Notes: generated by a model from the sequence alone, not told the origin. A stretch of DNA of 13,516 bases from an uncultured Lachnospiraceae bacterium (GCA_946630645.1 CAMOZD010000004.1:1-13516); one strand, 5' to 3'; counted from the first letter of the stretch, positions 6,793 to 13,197 are shown. Numbers and translations are program-made.

Positions 6793-7740
6793 TTAGCTTT
6801 TCTTTTCTGTCCCGGCCTGCTGGTTATTGCGGGGATCCCGGTCATTAATCAGCATACCTGACAATCTCTCCACGCCAAACATACCGGCAAAATAATCACA
6901 TTTACACAGGAAGAGATAGTAAATATTCAGGTCGCTCCGCCTCATGGTCTCAAAATTAGCCTGACCCTTGGCCATGATTATGTCCGCCGACTTAAGCAGG
7001 TCCGCTGCTTCCGGGGAAATCTCCGGAAACCAGGTTCCCATAATATTGTTGCCATTGCCGACCACCTGGTCCACCTGGTCTATCTGGGTCAGACCCACCT
7101 GTCTGGCATCGTCCATGGTGGCGTCATTGAGGGTATCCATGCCCCTCACCAGTACAGAGACAGAAATGTCCGGATACATATCCTTGATCACTTCGATCAG
7201 CAGCCGGTCCATGACAATCTCCCCACAGTTGTCTGTACAGAAGACCAGCCGGCCTCCCCTGGCCAGGTCCTCTTTCAGTTTCAGGTAAGTCCCCTGGTCC
7301 AGGGTTTTCCCTTCTGCCTCCTTGAGCAGCTGGTTGAGAAAATCCTCATCAATATAGTCCACTACGCCAAAGTCGATATAATTCCCCACCAGGGACAGCT
7401 GCAGGGCCAGCATCAGGGGGTCGTCTGCCTGCCGGATCCTTTCCCGGAAATTATCTGCCTGGTCTAAGAGCATCTGGTTAAAATGCTTTTTGATCTCTGT
7501 ATAATCATCGGTAAAGCCAAACATCTCAATCCGGAGCTGGTCGATATCCCGGATGATTACCGGAATCGCTGTGGACAGGTCGGCTTCTGCCATCATGGTC
7601 ATAACCTTTTGCATATAGTCCACCTTCTCGGCCTGGGATACGTTGTCCGGATACTTGTCAATATATTTATTAAATGCACACATAATACAGTCAGGACTTA
7701 AATGCTGCACCTGCTTGATCTTCCTTAATAACTGTTCCAT
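6793..7740 (-). CDS. DUF89 / ARMT1-like damage-control phosphatase
   Basis: A 315-residue DUF89-family protein, a group of divalent-metal-dependent phosphatases that hydrolyse damaged or overflow phosphometabolites. Visible hallmarks are the N-terminal CxxC (Cys18, Cys21) of the short bacterial and archaeal subgroup, GNYIDFG (119-125), the core TDNCGEIVMD (169-178) with the metal-site Asp170-Asn171, RGMDTLNDATMDD (199-211), and AKGQANFET (257-265). The length fits the subgroup. The start at 7740 has AAGGAG with a 5-nt spacer. A very good promoter stands 95 bp upstream, and the HAD phosphatase follows, which suggests a two-gene metabolite-repair unit. The physiological substrate is unknown; sugar phosphates are typical for the family in vitro. 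Confidence 0.92.
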   Translation of the reverse strand: MEQLLRKIKQVQHLSPDCIMCAFNKYIDKYPDNVSQAEKVDYMQKVMTMMAEADLSTAIPVIIRDIDQLRIEMFGFTDDYTEIKKHFNQMLLDQADNFRERIRQADDPLMLALQLSLVGNYIDFGVVDYIDEDFLNQLLKEAEGKTLDQGTYLKLKEDLARGGRLVFCTDNCGEIVMDRLLIEVIKDMYPDISVSVLVRGMDTLNDATMDDARQVGLTQIDQVDQVVGNGNNIMGTWFPEISPEAADLLKSADIIMAKGQANFETMRRSDLNIYYLFLCKCDYFAGMFGVERLSGMLINDRDPRNNQQAGTEKKS

Positions 7741-7834
7741 ATATTCTCCTTTCTGTCATTCTAATGTCTCTGTCCGTCTTCCTGTCATATATTTCTTTTG
7801 GAATAATAGGGCAAACAGACCCCAGTTTAATAAA

Positions 7835-7863
7835 ATATTAGTATAAAAGAAAGTAGCTTTCAA
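7835..7863 (-). promoter_or_regulatory. Sigma-A promoter for DUF89-HAD
   Basis: On the minus strand TTGAAA (complement of 7858-7863), 17 bp, then TAATAT (complement of 7835-7840). This is close to consensus with optimal spacing, giving a start near 7828 and a leader of about 88 nt. A weaker second pair (TTGTGA-N17-TAACAT) lies just upstream. Confidence 0.6.
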
Positions 7864-7918
7864 TATGTTAAAATATTTCTATATAGTTCACAAGTCATAA
7901 TTCCTGCATCAATATTTG

Positions 7919-7948
7919 AAAAAGAGGCCCGTTTTTCCACGGACCTCT
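7919..7948 (-). terminator. Intrinsic terminator of the lipoprotein gene
   Basis: The arms at 7923-7932 and 7939-7948 pair over 10 bp with one G-T mismatch and a 6-nt loop. On the minus strand the stem is followed by five Ts (A-run at 7919-7923). It ends the lipoprotein transcript about 180 nt after its stop codon and shields the DUF89 promoter. Confidence 0.8.
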
Positions 7949-8018
7949 CAAAACAAATCATCAGTTTTCCACAAAAGCAGGCCTTTTCCCCTTGCCTGGA
8001 TTTTCCGGCCTTCGCAGT

Positions 8019-8141
8019 TTATGCAGCTTTCCCGGGCTTTGCAGCCTGTACAGTCTTTCTACCTCCGTAAATTATGCAGCTTTCCCGGGCTTTGCAGCCT
8101 GTATAAACTTTCTGCCTCCACAGCTTAGACAGGCTTTCCGG
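8019..8141. repeat. 53-bp tandem repeat starting at the lipoprotein stop
   Basis: Units 8019-8071 and 8072-8124 match at 45 of 53 positions, with the first 32 bp identical. Each begins with TTA followed by GCAGCTTTCCCGG. The sequence at the lipoprotein stop (8125 onward, TTAGACAGGCTTTCCGG) resembles the start of the unit, so the array seems to descend from the gene's 3' end. It lies in the 3' untranslated part before the terminator at 7919-7948. The rest of the 384-bp gap 7741-8124 holds the DUF89 promoter and no gene. Confidence 0.75.
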
Positions 8142-8472
8142 CCGGAGTCCTTGCCAGGCCATTGCCGATTACATCCACCTCTATGGTCACATCCTCCGCC
8201 GGCATGATGAACTCATAGAGACCTTCCTTGTTATAATGGCCATAATCCTTATCCCCGTTTACCCAGACATAAACATAGGCATCCGTAACATCCGCTATCT
8301 CCAGGGTAACCGTCTCCCCTTCGCTGGCACTGGCAGGACAGTTTCTCACCATGTAATCCTCGGCTTTAACGGTAATTTTGTACTTTTTGGTCTGACCGCA
8401 GCCTGCCAGCAGGACTGACCCTGCCAGGACGAGCAGCAGAGCTGTCAGACAGAGCAAATGTTTTCTTCTCAT
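8125..8472 (-). CDS. Small lipoprotein with a bacterial-repeat-like domain
   Basis: A 115-residue predicted lipoprotein. Residues 1-24 form a signal peptide (MRRKH then a Leu/Ala-rich core) ending in the lipobox L22-A23-G24-C25, so the mature protein should be lipid-anchored on the outer face of the membrane. The mature part, from GQTKKYKITVKAE to the end, is acidic. Its ASEGETVTLEI ... VYVWVNGD ... YEFIMPAEDVTIEV pattern resembles the beta-rich repeat domains (Flg_new_2 / divergent InlB B-repeat type) often found in Firmicute surface proteins. The function is unknown. The start at 8472 has AAGGAG 8 nt upstream; the GTG at 8481 overlaps that site and is rejected. It is a single gene with its own promoter and terminator, and unusually long untranslated flanks. 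Confidence 0.85.
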   Translation of the reverse strand: MRRKHLLCLTALLLVLAGSVLLAGCGQTKKYKITVKAEDYMVRNCPASASEGETVTLEIADVTDAYVYVWVNGDKDYGHYNKEGLYEFIMPAEDVTIEVDVIGNGLARTPAGKPV

Positions 8473-8609
8473 AGTAACCACTCCTTTTTATTCCTCTCCA
8501 TAAAACGAAAGACCTGTCAGCTTTTCAAACTTTCCCAGGCTTTCCCACCTATGTACACAAAAGAACCTGCCGGCACCTCTTTGTTTGTTTCCCTATTAGA
8601 TTTAACCTG

Positions 8610-8638
8610 ATTTTATCATAGATAGGCCTCTATAGCAA
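8610..8638 (-). promoter_or_regulatory. Promoter of the lipoprotein gene
   Basis: On the minus strand TTGCTA (complement of 8633-8638), 17 bp, then TAAAAT (complement of 8610-8615) preceded by TGA, an extended -10. The start would be near 8602, giving a leader of about 130 nt. The leader contains an imperfect inverted repeat AAAGCCTG / CAGGTCTTT whose role is unclear. Apart from this promoter and the repeats at 8691-8829, the 332-bp gap 8473-8804 holds no gene. Confidence 0.55.
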
Positions 8639-8690
8639 TTTTCTTCCAGCCGGGTTTTTAATCCCTCTTTCCGGCATATTACTTTCCGGC

Positions 8691-8829
8691 CCGACATGAT
8701 CCGACATAGTCCGGCTCATACTTAAAAGCCCGCCGGCTACAGGGCCGGCTCATACTTAGAAACCCGGCATCTACAGGACCGGCTCTTACTTAGAAACCCG
8801 GCATCTACAAGACCGGCTCCTGCTTCATC
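8691..8829. repeat. 34-bp tandem repeat across the esterase stop codon
   Basis: Units 8711-8744, 8745-8778 and 8779-8812 are contiguous, with a partial fourth from 8813; each starts CCGGCTC. Units 2 and 3 match at 32 of 34 positions, units 1 and 2 at 28 of 34. The third unit contains the esterase stop (8805-8807) and the partial fourth lies in its last codons. Two 10-bp CCGACAT-type repeats (8691-8710) adjoin the array. Confidence 0.8.
8732..8749 (-). terminator. Weak terminator-like hairpin after the esterase gene
   Basis: GCCGGC (8744-8749) and GCCGGC (8732-8737) form a 6-bp GC stem with a 6-nt loop. On the minus strand it is followed by GGGCTTTT, a short T-run set off by four bases. It falls inside the first 34-bp repeat unit, the only one whose sequence has diverged to make the stem. 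Confidence 0.3.
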
Positions 8830-9464
8830 AGCCAGGCAAAGGCCCTGGCTGTCCTCAGATCCGGATTCTTAAAGTGGTTGCCCTTATTCCATTCCAGAGT
8901 ACAGTTCACTCCCCTGTCCCGAAGGCAGGCCCAGGCCTCCCGGATGGCAGTCCCCACCCGGGCCACGACCGGATTTCTGGTCTTTTCCTCCCGGTCGCCT
9001 AAGCTCAGATAGACTGCCGGACTCTGGATGGGTCTGCCCTCCATATATTCCCTAAAGCCAGGGAACCATATGGAAGGGGATGCGGCGGCAATCCCATGGA
9101 AATGATCTGTCTGGTAAGCTGCCCAAAGGGAGAAAAGACCTGCCAGGGAGTAACCTCCCAGAAAAATCCGTTTCCTATTCTCTGTCTCCCCGCCGGTCAT
9201 CAGATTATGGTCCAGCCAGGCCAGGCTTTCTGCAGCTCCTCCCCCGAAATCTTCCTTGCCAAAGACTGCCGGGGCCGGCCAGGGTGACAGGTCCCTGTTC
9301 CAGTCTTCCACCTTTACGGCTTTGAGACAGAAGCTTTGTCCCGCTGCCAGCTCCTGCAGGCAGGCCACCTCCTTGTCCATCAGGCCCAGGTCATGGTCAT
9401 CCACCGGCTGGATAAGCAGAGTTTCCGCAGCCGGATTTCCAAAAGTAATTATGTCATAGTTCAT
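8805..9464 (-). CDS. Alpha/beta-hydrolase-fold esterase
   Basis: A 219-residue predicted serine esterase. The nucleophile elbow is GGYSLAG (residues 103-109, Ser106), with probable acid Asp157 in LSLGDREEK and catalytic His197 in KGNHFKNPD. The order and spacing resemble putative esterases related to the esterase D / enterobactin-esterase group, but the substrate is not determined. It has no signal peptide. The start at 9464 is chosen because GGAGGTG (complement of 9471-9477) lies 6 nt upstream; the longer frame from 9512 lacks such a site in front. The Nudix gene ends 90 bp upstream on the same strand, with a 6-bp hairpin (9499-9519) and no T-run between, so co-transcription is likely. The last codons and stop lie in a 34-bp tandem repeat. 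Confidence 0.85.
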   Translation of the reverse strand: MNYDIITFGNPAAETLLIQPVDDHDLGLMDKEVACLQELAAGQSFCLKAVKVEDWNRDLSPWPAPAVFGKEDFGGGAAESLAWLDHNLMTGGETENRKRIFLGGYSLAGLFSLWAAYQTDHFHGIAAASPSIWFPGFREYMEGRPIQSPAVYLSLGDREEKTRNPVVARVGTAIREAWACLRDRGVNCTLEWNKGNHFKNPDLRTARAFAWLMKQEPVL

Positions 9465-9498
9465 TTTTAACACCTCCCCGGCATCCTTCCGGTCAAAG

Positions 9499-9519
9499 CC
9501 AGGCAAAAGCAAGGCCTGG
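9499..9519 (-). other. Hairpin in the Nudix-esterase spacer
   Basis: CCAGGC (9499-9504) and GCCTGG (9514-9519) form a perfect 6-bp stem with a 9-nt loop. No T-run follows on either strand. It might stabilise or process the two-gene transcript. Confidence 0.3.
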
Positions 9520-9526
9520 TCCTGAG

Positions 9527-9564
9527 ACCGGCAGATCGTCCCAAAACCGGCAGATCAGTCGAAG
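9527..9564. repeat. 19-bp tandem duplication across the Nudix stop codon
   Basis: Units 9527-9545 and 9546-9564 share the first 11 bases (ACCGGCAGATC) and match at 14 of 19 positions. The second unit contains the Nudix stop (TCA at 9555-9557, TGA on the minus strand). In the outer copy the stop has become CGA. Confidence 0.6.
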
Positions 9565-10175
9565 ACTGTCTCCCAGTGGTCTGCCTTATAAGCCTCATAG
9601 CACATGAAAACCTGGTCACTGGTATTTTTATCCTGGGTCAGCTCAGGAAGCTCATCCATGGCAAAATACCTGCTGGCCACTGTCTCAATGTTTTTCTCGA
9701 ACTCCCCCTCCAGAGGCCTGCAGAGAACAAAGGCCTTGATTACCTTAAAGGGATGGAGCTTCAGGTTATGTTTATCCAGGTCCACCAGGGCAACCAGCCG
9801 TCCTGGAGTTACCGTGAGACCAGACTCTTCCCTGGCTTCCTTCAGGGTATTTTCCAGGATGGAAGTATCCGGGTCTACCCAGCCGCCGGGCATGGACCAG
9901 GTTCCGCTCTTCTCCTGAACCAGCAGAATCTTATCCCCTTTGAAAATGGCCGCCCTGGTATCCAGCTTGGGAGTCACATAGCCTATATCACTGCAAAAAA
10001 GACTTTTTGCCCGGTCCACTGGTATATCCAGGCCTTCACTGATCATCTCTGCCGCAATCTCCCTGATCTTCTGGTAGCGTTCCAGGTCAAAGGGACCTGT
10101 CCCATAATAGAGTCCTTCCTGGGCTATGGCCTGCAGCTGCAGGGCCCGGTCCAGCCATTTATCATTCTCGTACAT
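9555..10175 (-). CDS. Nudix hydrolase with N-terminal Nudix_hydro_N domain
   Basis: A 206-residue Nudix hydrolase. Residues 1-60 match the helical N-terminal domain of the ADP-ribose/CDP-choline pyrophosphatase group (LQAIAQEGLYYGTGPFDLERYQ-type segment at about 14-35). The Nudix box spans residues 98-120. It reads G98-x5-T104-x7-K112-E-A-R-E-E-S-G-L, so the first Glu of the canonical GX5EX7REUXEE pattern is Thr and the Arg is Lys, while Glu113, Glu116 and Glu117 (metal ligands) are kept. Lys is common in this subgroup; Thr at position 104 is less usual. The likely reaction is cleavage of a nucleoside-diphosphate derivative, with the substrate unproven. The start has AAGGAG 8 nt upstream. It has its own promoter and is divergent from feoAB, with the esterase downstream. 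Confidence 0.9.
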   Translation of the reverse strand: MYENDKWLDRALQLQAIAQEGLYYGTGPFDLERYQKIREIAAEMISEGLDIPVDRAKSLFCSDIGYVTPKLDTRAAIFKGDKILLVQEKSGTWSMPGGWVDPDTSILENTLKEAREESGLTVTPGRLVALVDLDKHNLKLHPFKVIKAFVLCRPLEGEFEKNIETVASRYFAMDELPELTQDKNTSDQVFMCYEAYKADHWETVFD

Positions 10176-10236
10176 ACTGTCTGCTCCTTCTTATGTCTTA
10201 TCTGTTAAACCACAATATAATACTTTATTGTCCTTC

Positions 10237-10265
10237 ATATTACCTTGGCTTTAAGAAAATGTAAA
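10237..10265 (-). promoter_or_regulatory. Sigma-A promoter for Nudix-esterase
   Basis: On the minus strand TTTACA (complement of 10260-10265), 17 bp, then TAATAT (complement of 10237-10242). Transcription would start near 10230, about 55 nt before the Nudix ATG. The match to consensus is good at both hexamers. Confidence 0.55.
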
Positions 10266-10323
10266 TAAAAACATAGATTTCAAATAATTATTAAACTTTT
10301 TTATTCCTTGTAAGGGGGCGAAG

Positions 10324-10509
10324 GATGTGTTAGAGTTTACTAACTTTATTATAGGAATTATTAAACTTATCTATCTATATTACAGGAAATGCTAGTATTT
10401 CCTGACTTTATTGCAGGGTGTGTTAGAAGTTCCTAACTTTATTGCAGAAAAAGTTAGACATTTCTAACTTTATTGCAGGAAATGGCAGAATATGCTAGAC
10501 TTAGTTCGT
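10324..10509. repeat. Six tandem 31-bp units with inverted repeats upstream of feoAB
   Basis: Contiguous units begin at 10324, 10355, 10386, 10417, 10448 and 10479, each 31 bp. The most conserved part is the right side, CTAACTTTATTGCAG. At offsets 6-10 and 17-21 sits an inverted repeat: GTTAG-N6-CTAAC in units 1, 4 and 5, degenerate in 2, 3 and 6. Unit 5 has the longest arms, AAAGTTAG/CTAACTTT. There are no unique spacers, so it is not CRISPR. The TTAG-N6-CTAA geometry recalls palindromes bound by DtxR/MntR-type metalloregulators, which would suit an iron transporter, but the regulator is not shown. Confidence 0.85.
10473..10501 (+). promoter_or_regulatory. feoAB promoter made from repeat units 5 and 6
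   Basis: TTGCAG (10473-10478), 17 bp, then TAGACT (10496-10501) preceded by TGC, an extended -10. The -35 is the conserved tail of unit 5 and the -10 is the right arm of unit 6. Transcription would start near 10508, 33 nt before the feoAB ATG. The inverted repeat of unit 6 lies between and over the hexamers, as expected for a repressor operator. Confidence 0.5.
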
Positions 10510-10541
10510 TTAGGCAAAACAAAGAATGTTGAGGATTTCCT

Positions 10542-12893
10542 ATGACGATAAAAGATTTAAAGCCGGGTCAAAGCGGTATGATCACCAGGGTTGGGGGCCA
10601 GGGAGCCCTGCGCCAGCACTTCCTGGACATGGGTGTGATACCAGGCGCTGAGGTTACCCTGATCAAGCTGGCTCCCATGGGTGACCCCATGGAGCTGCAG
10701 ATCCACGGCTATGAACTGACCCTACGTCTTGATGATGCGGCAAAGATTGAGATTAAAAATATAGCTGCCCCCAAGGCAGAACCGGAAAGCCCCCGGAAAA
10801 AACAGGAAGCTCCCCACCCGGGTCTGGGTGAGGAGGGCAAGTTCCATCCTAAGGGAACGGGAACGCCCCTGCCGGAGGATACCCTGTTAACCTTTGCCCT
10901 GGTTGGCAACCAGAACTGCGGGAAAACGACTCTGTTCAACCAACTGACCGGGGCCAACCAGCATGTGGGTAATTTCCCCGGCGTCACTGTGGACCGTAAA
11001 GATGGCGTCATCCGCGGCCATGCCAATACCCGCATCACTGACCTTCCGGGCATCTACTCCATGTCCCCCTATTCCAGCGAGGAACTGGTATCCAGGGACT
11101 TTGTTCTCCATGAAAAGCCCAAGGCCATCATTGATATTGTGGATGCTACCAATATTGAGCGGAACCTTTATCTGACCATGCAGCTGCTGGAGATGGATAC
11201 TCCCATGGTCCTTACCCTGAATATGATGGATGAGGTTTCCGGCAACGGAGGAGTCATAGACATAAACCGGATGGAGGAAATGCTGGGAGTCCCGGTAGTT
11301 CCCATCTCCGCATCTAAAAACCAGGGTGTGGAAGAGCTGGTACGGCACGCTGTCCACATTGCCAGATACCAGGAAAAGCCTGGCCGGCAGGACTTCTGTG
11401 ATGCCAACGACCACGGTGGTGCCGTCCACCGCTGCCTCCATGCCATCCTTCATCTGATTGAGGACCACGCACAAAAAGCCGGCATTCCACCCCGTTTCGC
11501 CACCAGCAAGCTGATTGAGGGCGACCAGCTGATCCTGAAACAGCTGGGGCTGGACCAGAACGAAAAAGAAACCCTGGACCATATCTGCCGGCAGCTGGAA
11601 AATGAAAGGGGTCTGGATTGCAGTGCCGCCATAGCGGATATGCGCTTTTCCTTTATTGAAAAGGTCTGCAGCCAGTGTGTCAAAAAGCCTAAAGAAAGCA
11701 AGGAGCATGCCCGGAGCCAGAGGATCGACCGGGTCCTCACCGGCAAATACACGGCCATCCCCACCTTCATTGCCATCATGGCCCTGGTCTTCTACCTGAC
11801 ATTTTCCGTAATCGGCGTATGGCTCCAGAACCTGCTGATTATGGGCATCAGCTGGTTGACCAGTATGGTTGATGCCGCCCTGACCGCCGGCCATGTCAAC
11901 CATGCCATCCACGGTCTGATTATCGAGGGTATCTTTGAAGGTGTCGGTAGCGTCCTGAGTTTCCTGCCCATCATCGTAACCATGTTCTTTTTCCTGTCCC
12001 TTTTAGAGGACAGCGGATATATAGCCCGTGTAGCCTTTTTTATGGATAAACTGCTACGGCGGATCGGTCTGTCAGGCCGAAGTATCGTACCCATGCTCAT
12101 CGGTTTTGGCTGTACGGTTCCGGCAGTTATGTCCACCCGGACCCTGCCCAGTGAGAGAGACCGGAGGATGACTATCCTTCTGACTCCCTTTATGAGCTGC
12201 ACTGCCAAGCTGCCCATATATGCCTTTTTCATCAGTGCCTTCTTTCCCAGCTACGGCTGGCAGATTATGACAGGCCTTTACCTGCTTGGAATCCTGGTTG
12301 GTATTATAGTGAGCAAGGTTTTCAATAGTTTTCTCTTCAAGGGAGAACCGGTCCCCTTTGTTATGGAGCTGCCCAATTACCGCCTTCCCAGCCCCCGCAA
12401 TGTCATGCAGCTGCTCTGGGAGAAAGCCAAGGACTTTTTGCAGAGAGCCTTTTCTGTCATCCTTGTGGCTACCATTCTGGTCTGGTTCCTCAAGAGTTTT
12501 GATTTCCGCTTTAACCTGGTAACCCATTCCCAGGACAGTATCCTGGCAAGTCTGGCCGGCCTCCTGGTACCTGTCTTTAAGCCTGTTGGCCTGGGGGACT
12601 GGAGGATCATTACTTCTTTGATCAGTGGCTTCATGGCCAAGGAGAGTGTGGTTTCCGTTATGAAGGTGCTCTTCTCCGCCCAGGGCGGTGTGGATGCCAT
12701 GATGTCCTCTCTGACGGCTGCTTCTCTATTGGTATTCAGCCTGCTCTATACCCCCTGTGTTGCGGCCATTGCCTCCATCAGGCGTGAGCTGGGCAGCCGC
12801 TGGTCCATAAGCGTCATCCTCTTCCAATGCGCCATCGCCTGGCTGGCCGCCTTACTGATCCAGTTAATCGGGCCCTTCCTGGGTCTGGCTTGA
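10542..12893 (+). CDS. feoB: FeoA-FeoB fusion, ferrous iron transporter
   Basis: A 783-residue ferrous iron importer in the cytoplasmic membrane. Residues 1 to about 73 are an SH3-like FeoA domain (LKPGQSGMITRV, FLDMGVIPGAEV). A charged, Pro-rich linker (about 74-113) joins it to FeoB. The G domain has G1 GNQNCGKTT (122-130), G2 region GNFPGVTVD (143-151), G3 DLPG (167-170), G4 NMMD (227-230) and G5 SAS (256-258). A helical GDI-like segment follows to about residue 390. The membrane domain carries the two Gate regions: GCTVPAVMSTRT (523-534) with SCTAKLP (552-558), and YTPCVAAIASIRREL (736-750). Cys524 and Cys739 lie in the gates. The ATG at 10542 is preceded by GAGGA (10531-10535). FeoA-FeoB fusions are known in some anaerobes. 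The Cys-rich partner gene follows 130 bp downstream, and the operon is probably controlled through the 31-bp array. Confidence 0.95.
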   Translation: MTIKDLKPGQSGMITRVGGQGALRQHFLDMGVIPGAEVTLIKLAPMGDPMELQIHGYELTLRLDDAAKIEIKNIAAPKAEPESPRKKQEAPHPGLGEEGKFHPKGTGTPLPEDTLLTFALVGNQNCGKTTLFNQLTGANQHVGNFPGVTVDRKDGVIRGHANTRITDLPGIYSMSPYSSEELVSRDFVLHEKPKAIIDIVDATNIERNLYLTMQLLEMDTPMVLTLNMMDEVSGNGGVIDINRMEEMLGVPVVPISASKNQGVEELVRHAVHIARYQEKPGRQDFCDANDHGGAVHRCLHAILHLIEDHAQKAGIPPRFATSKLIEGDQLILKQLGLDQNEKETLDHICRQLENERGLDCSAAIADMRFSFIEKVCSQCVKKPKESKEHARSQRIDRVLTGKYTAIPTFIAIMALVFYLTFSVIGVWLQNLLIMGISWLTSMVDAALTAGHVNHAIHGLIIEGIFEGVGSVLSFLPIIVTMFFFLSLLEDSGYIARVAFFMDKLLRRIGLSGRSIVPMLIGFGCTVPAVMSTRTLPSERDRRMTILLTPFMSCTAKLPIYAFFISAFFPSYGWQIMTGLYLLGILVGIIVSKVFNSFLFKGEPVPFVMELPNYRLPSPRNVMQLLWEKAKDFLQRAFSVILVATILVWFLKSFDFRFNLVTHSQDSILASLAGLLVPVFKPVGLGDWRIITSLISGFMAKESVVSVMKVLFSAQGGVDAMMSSLTAASLLVFSLLYTPCVAAIASIRRELGSRWSISVILFQCAIAWLAALLIQLIGPFLGLA

Positions 12894-12944
12894 GTTTCTT
12901 TTACCAGGCCTGACACAGACTGCTTTTGTTTATCCCAAAGTCAG

Positions 12945-12979
12945 TTGAAAGCATTTTTTCATCCGGCTTTTTGAAAGCA
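12945..12979. repeat. TTGAAAGCA direct repeat with nested stems
   Basis: TTGAAAGCA occurs at 12945-12953 and 12971-12979 (26-bp period) in the spacer after feoAB. GCTTT-TTG-AAAGC forms a 5-bp hairpin around the second copy, and the first AAAGC could pair with the same GCTTT. It may act as an RNA element between the two feo genes, or be another decayed duplication. Confidence 0.35.
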
Positions 12980-13023
12980 ACTATAGAAACCGACCATTTT
13001 CATATCTGAATAAGGTGAATGAA

Positions 13024-13197
13024 ATGAATATACTGGATATCTTTTTAATCTTATTGATTGCCCTGGTTTTTTTCCTGGCCCTGCGCAAGATCCACAGGGA
13101 CCGGAAAAACGGCCGCAGCTGTCTCGGTTGCGGGGGTAATTGTAATTCCTGTGGCTTAGACTGCCGACAGCAGAAAAAGAAAGAAATCAAGCCCTAA
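13024..13197 (+). CDS. FeoB-associated Cys-rich membrane protein
   Basis: A 57-residue small membrane protein. Residues 4-20 form one hydrophobic helix, followed by a basic stretch (RKIHRDRKNGR). A cysteine cluster follows at Cys33, Cys36, Cys40, Cys43 and Cys47 in the pattern CxxCxxxCxxCxxxC, and the tail is lysine-rich. This is the architecture of the FeoB-associated Cys-rich family (Pfam FeoB_associated), which lies next to feoB in many Firmicutes. It is proposed to help Fe(II) transfer or sensing, but its biochemical role is unproven. The start at 13024 has AAGGTG (13012-13017) 6 nt upstream; the GTG at 13015 overlaps that site and is rejected. Same strand as feoAB and probably in the same transcript, ending at the terminator at 13312-13360. 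Confidence 0.9.
   Translation: MNILDIFLILLIALVFFLALRKIHRDRKNGRSCLGCGGNCNSCGLDCRQQKKKEIKP

Larger units (their letters stand above)
10176..10541. other. Divergent regulatory region between Nudix and feoAB
   Basis: The 366-bp gap has no gene. The left third carries the Nudix promoter (10237-10265). The right part is a six-unit 31-bp array (10324-10509) ending in the feo promoter and a 33-nt leader. An ATTATTAAACTT word occurs at 10287-10298 and again in unit 2 (10357-10368), out of register with the array. Confidence 0.7.

Noticed and set aside
9576..10208. Plus-strand open frame of 210 codons opposite the Nudix gene
   Set aside because: It is a shadow of the Nudix gene. It has no start signal and would run through the Nudix ribosome binding site region.
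10324..10509. CRISPR array
   Set aside because: The 31-bp units are contiguous with no unique spacers, the sequence is partly degenerate between units, and no cas genes are present.
10542..10570. Separate feoA gene upstream of feoB
   Set aside because: The FeoA and FeoB domains are in one uninterrupted reading frame with no internal ribosome binding site and start at the junction that I can see.
10887..11912. Long open frame of 341 codons on the minus strand inside feoAB
   Set aside because: It is antisense to the well-supported feoAB reading frame, has no ribosome binding site, and its composition (His- and Gln-rich, no recognisable domain) is what the complement of this gene would give.
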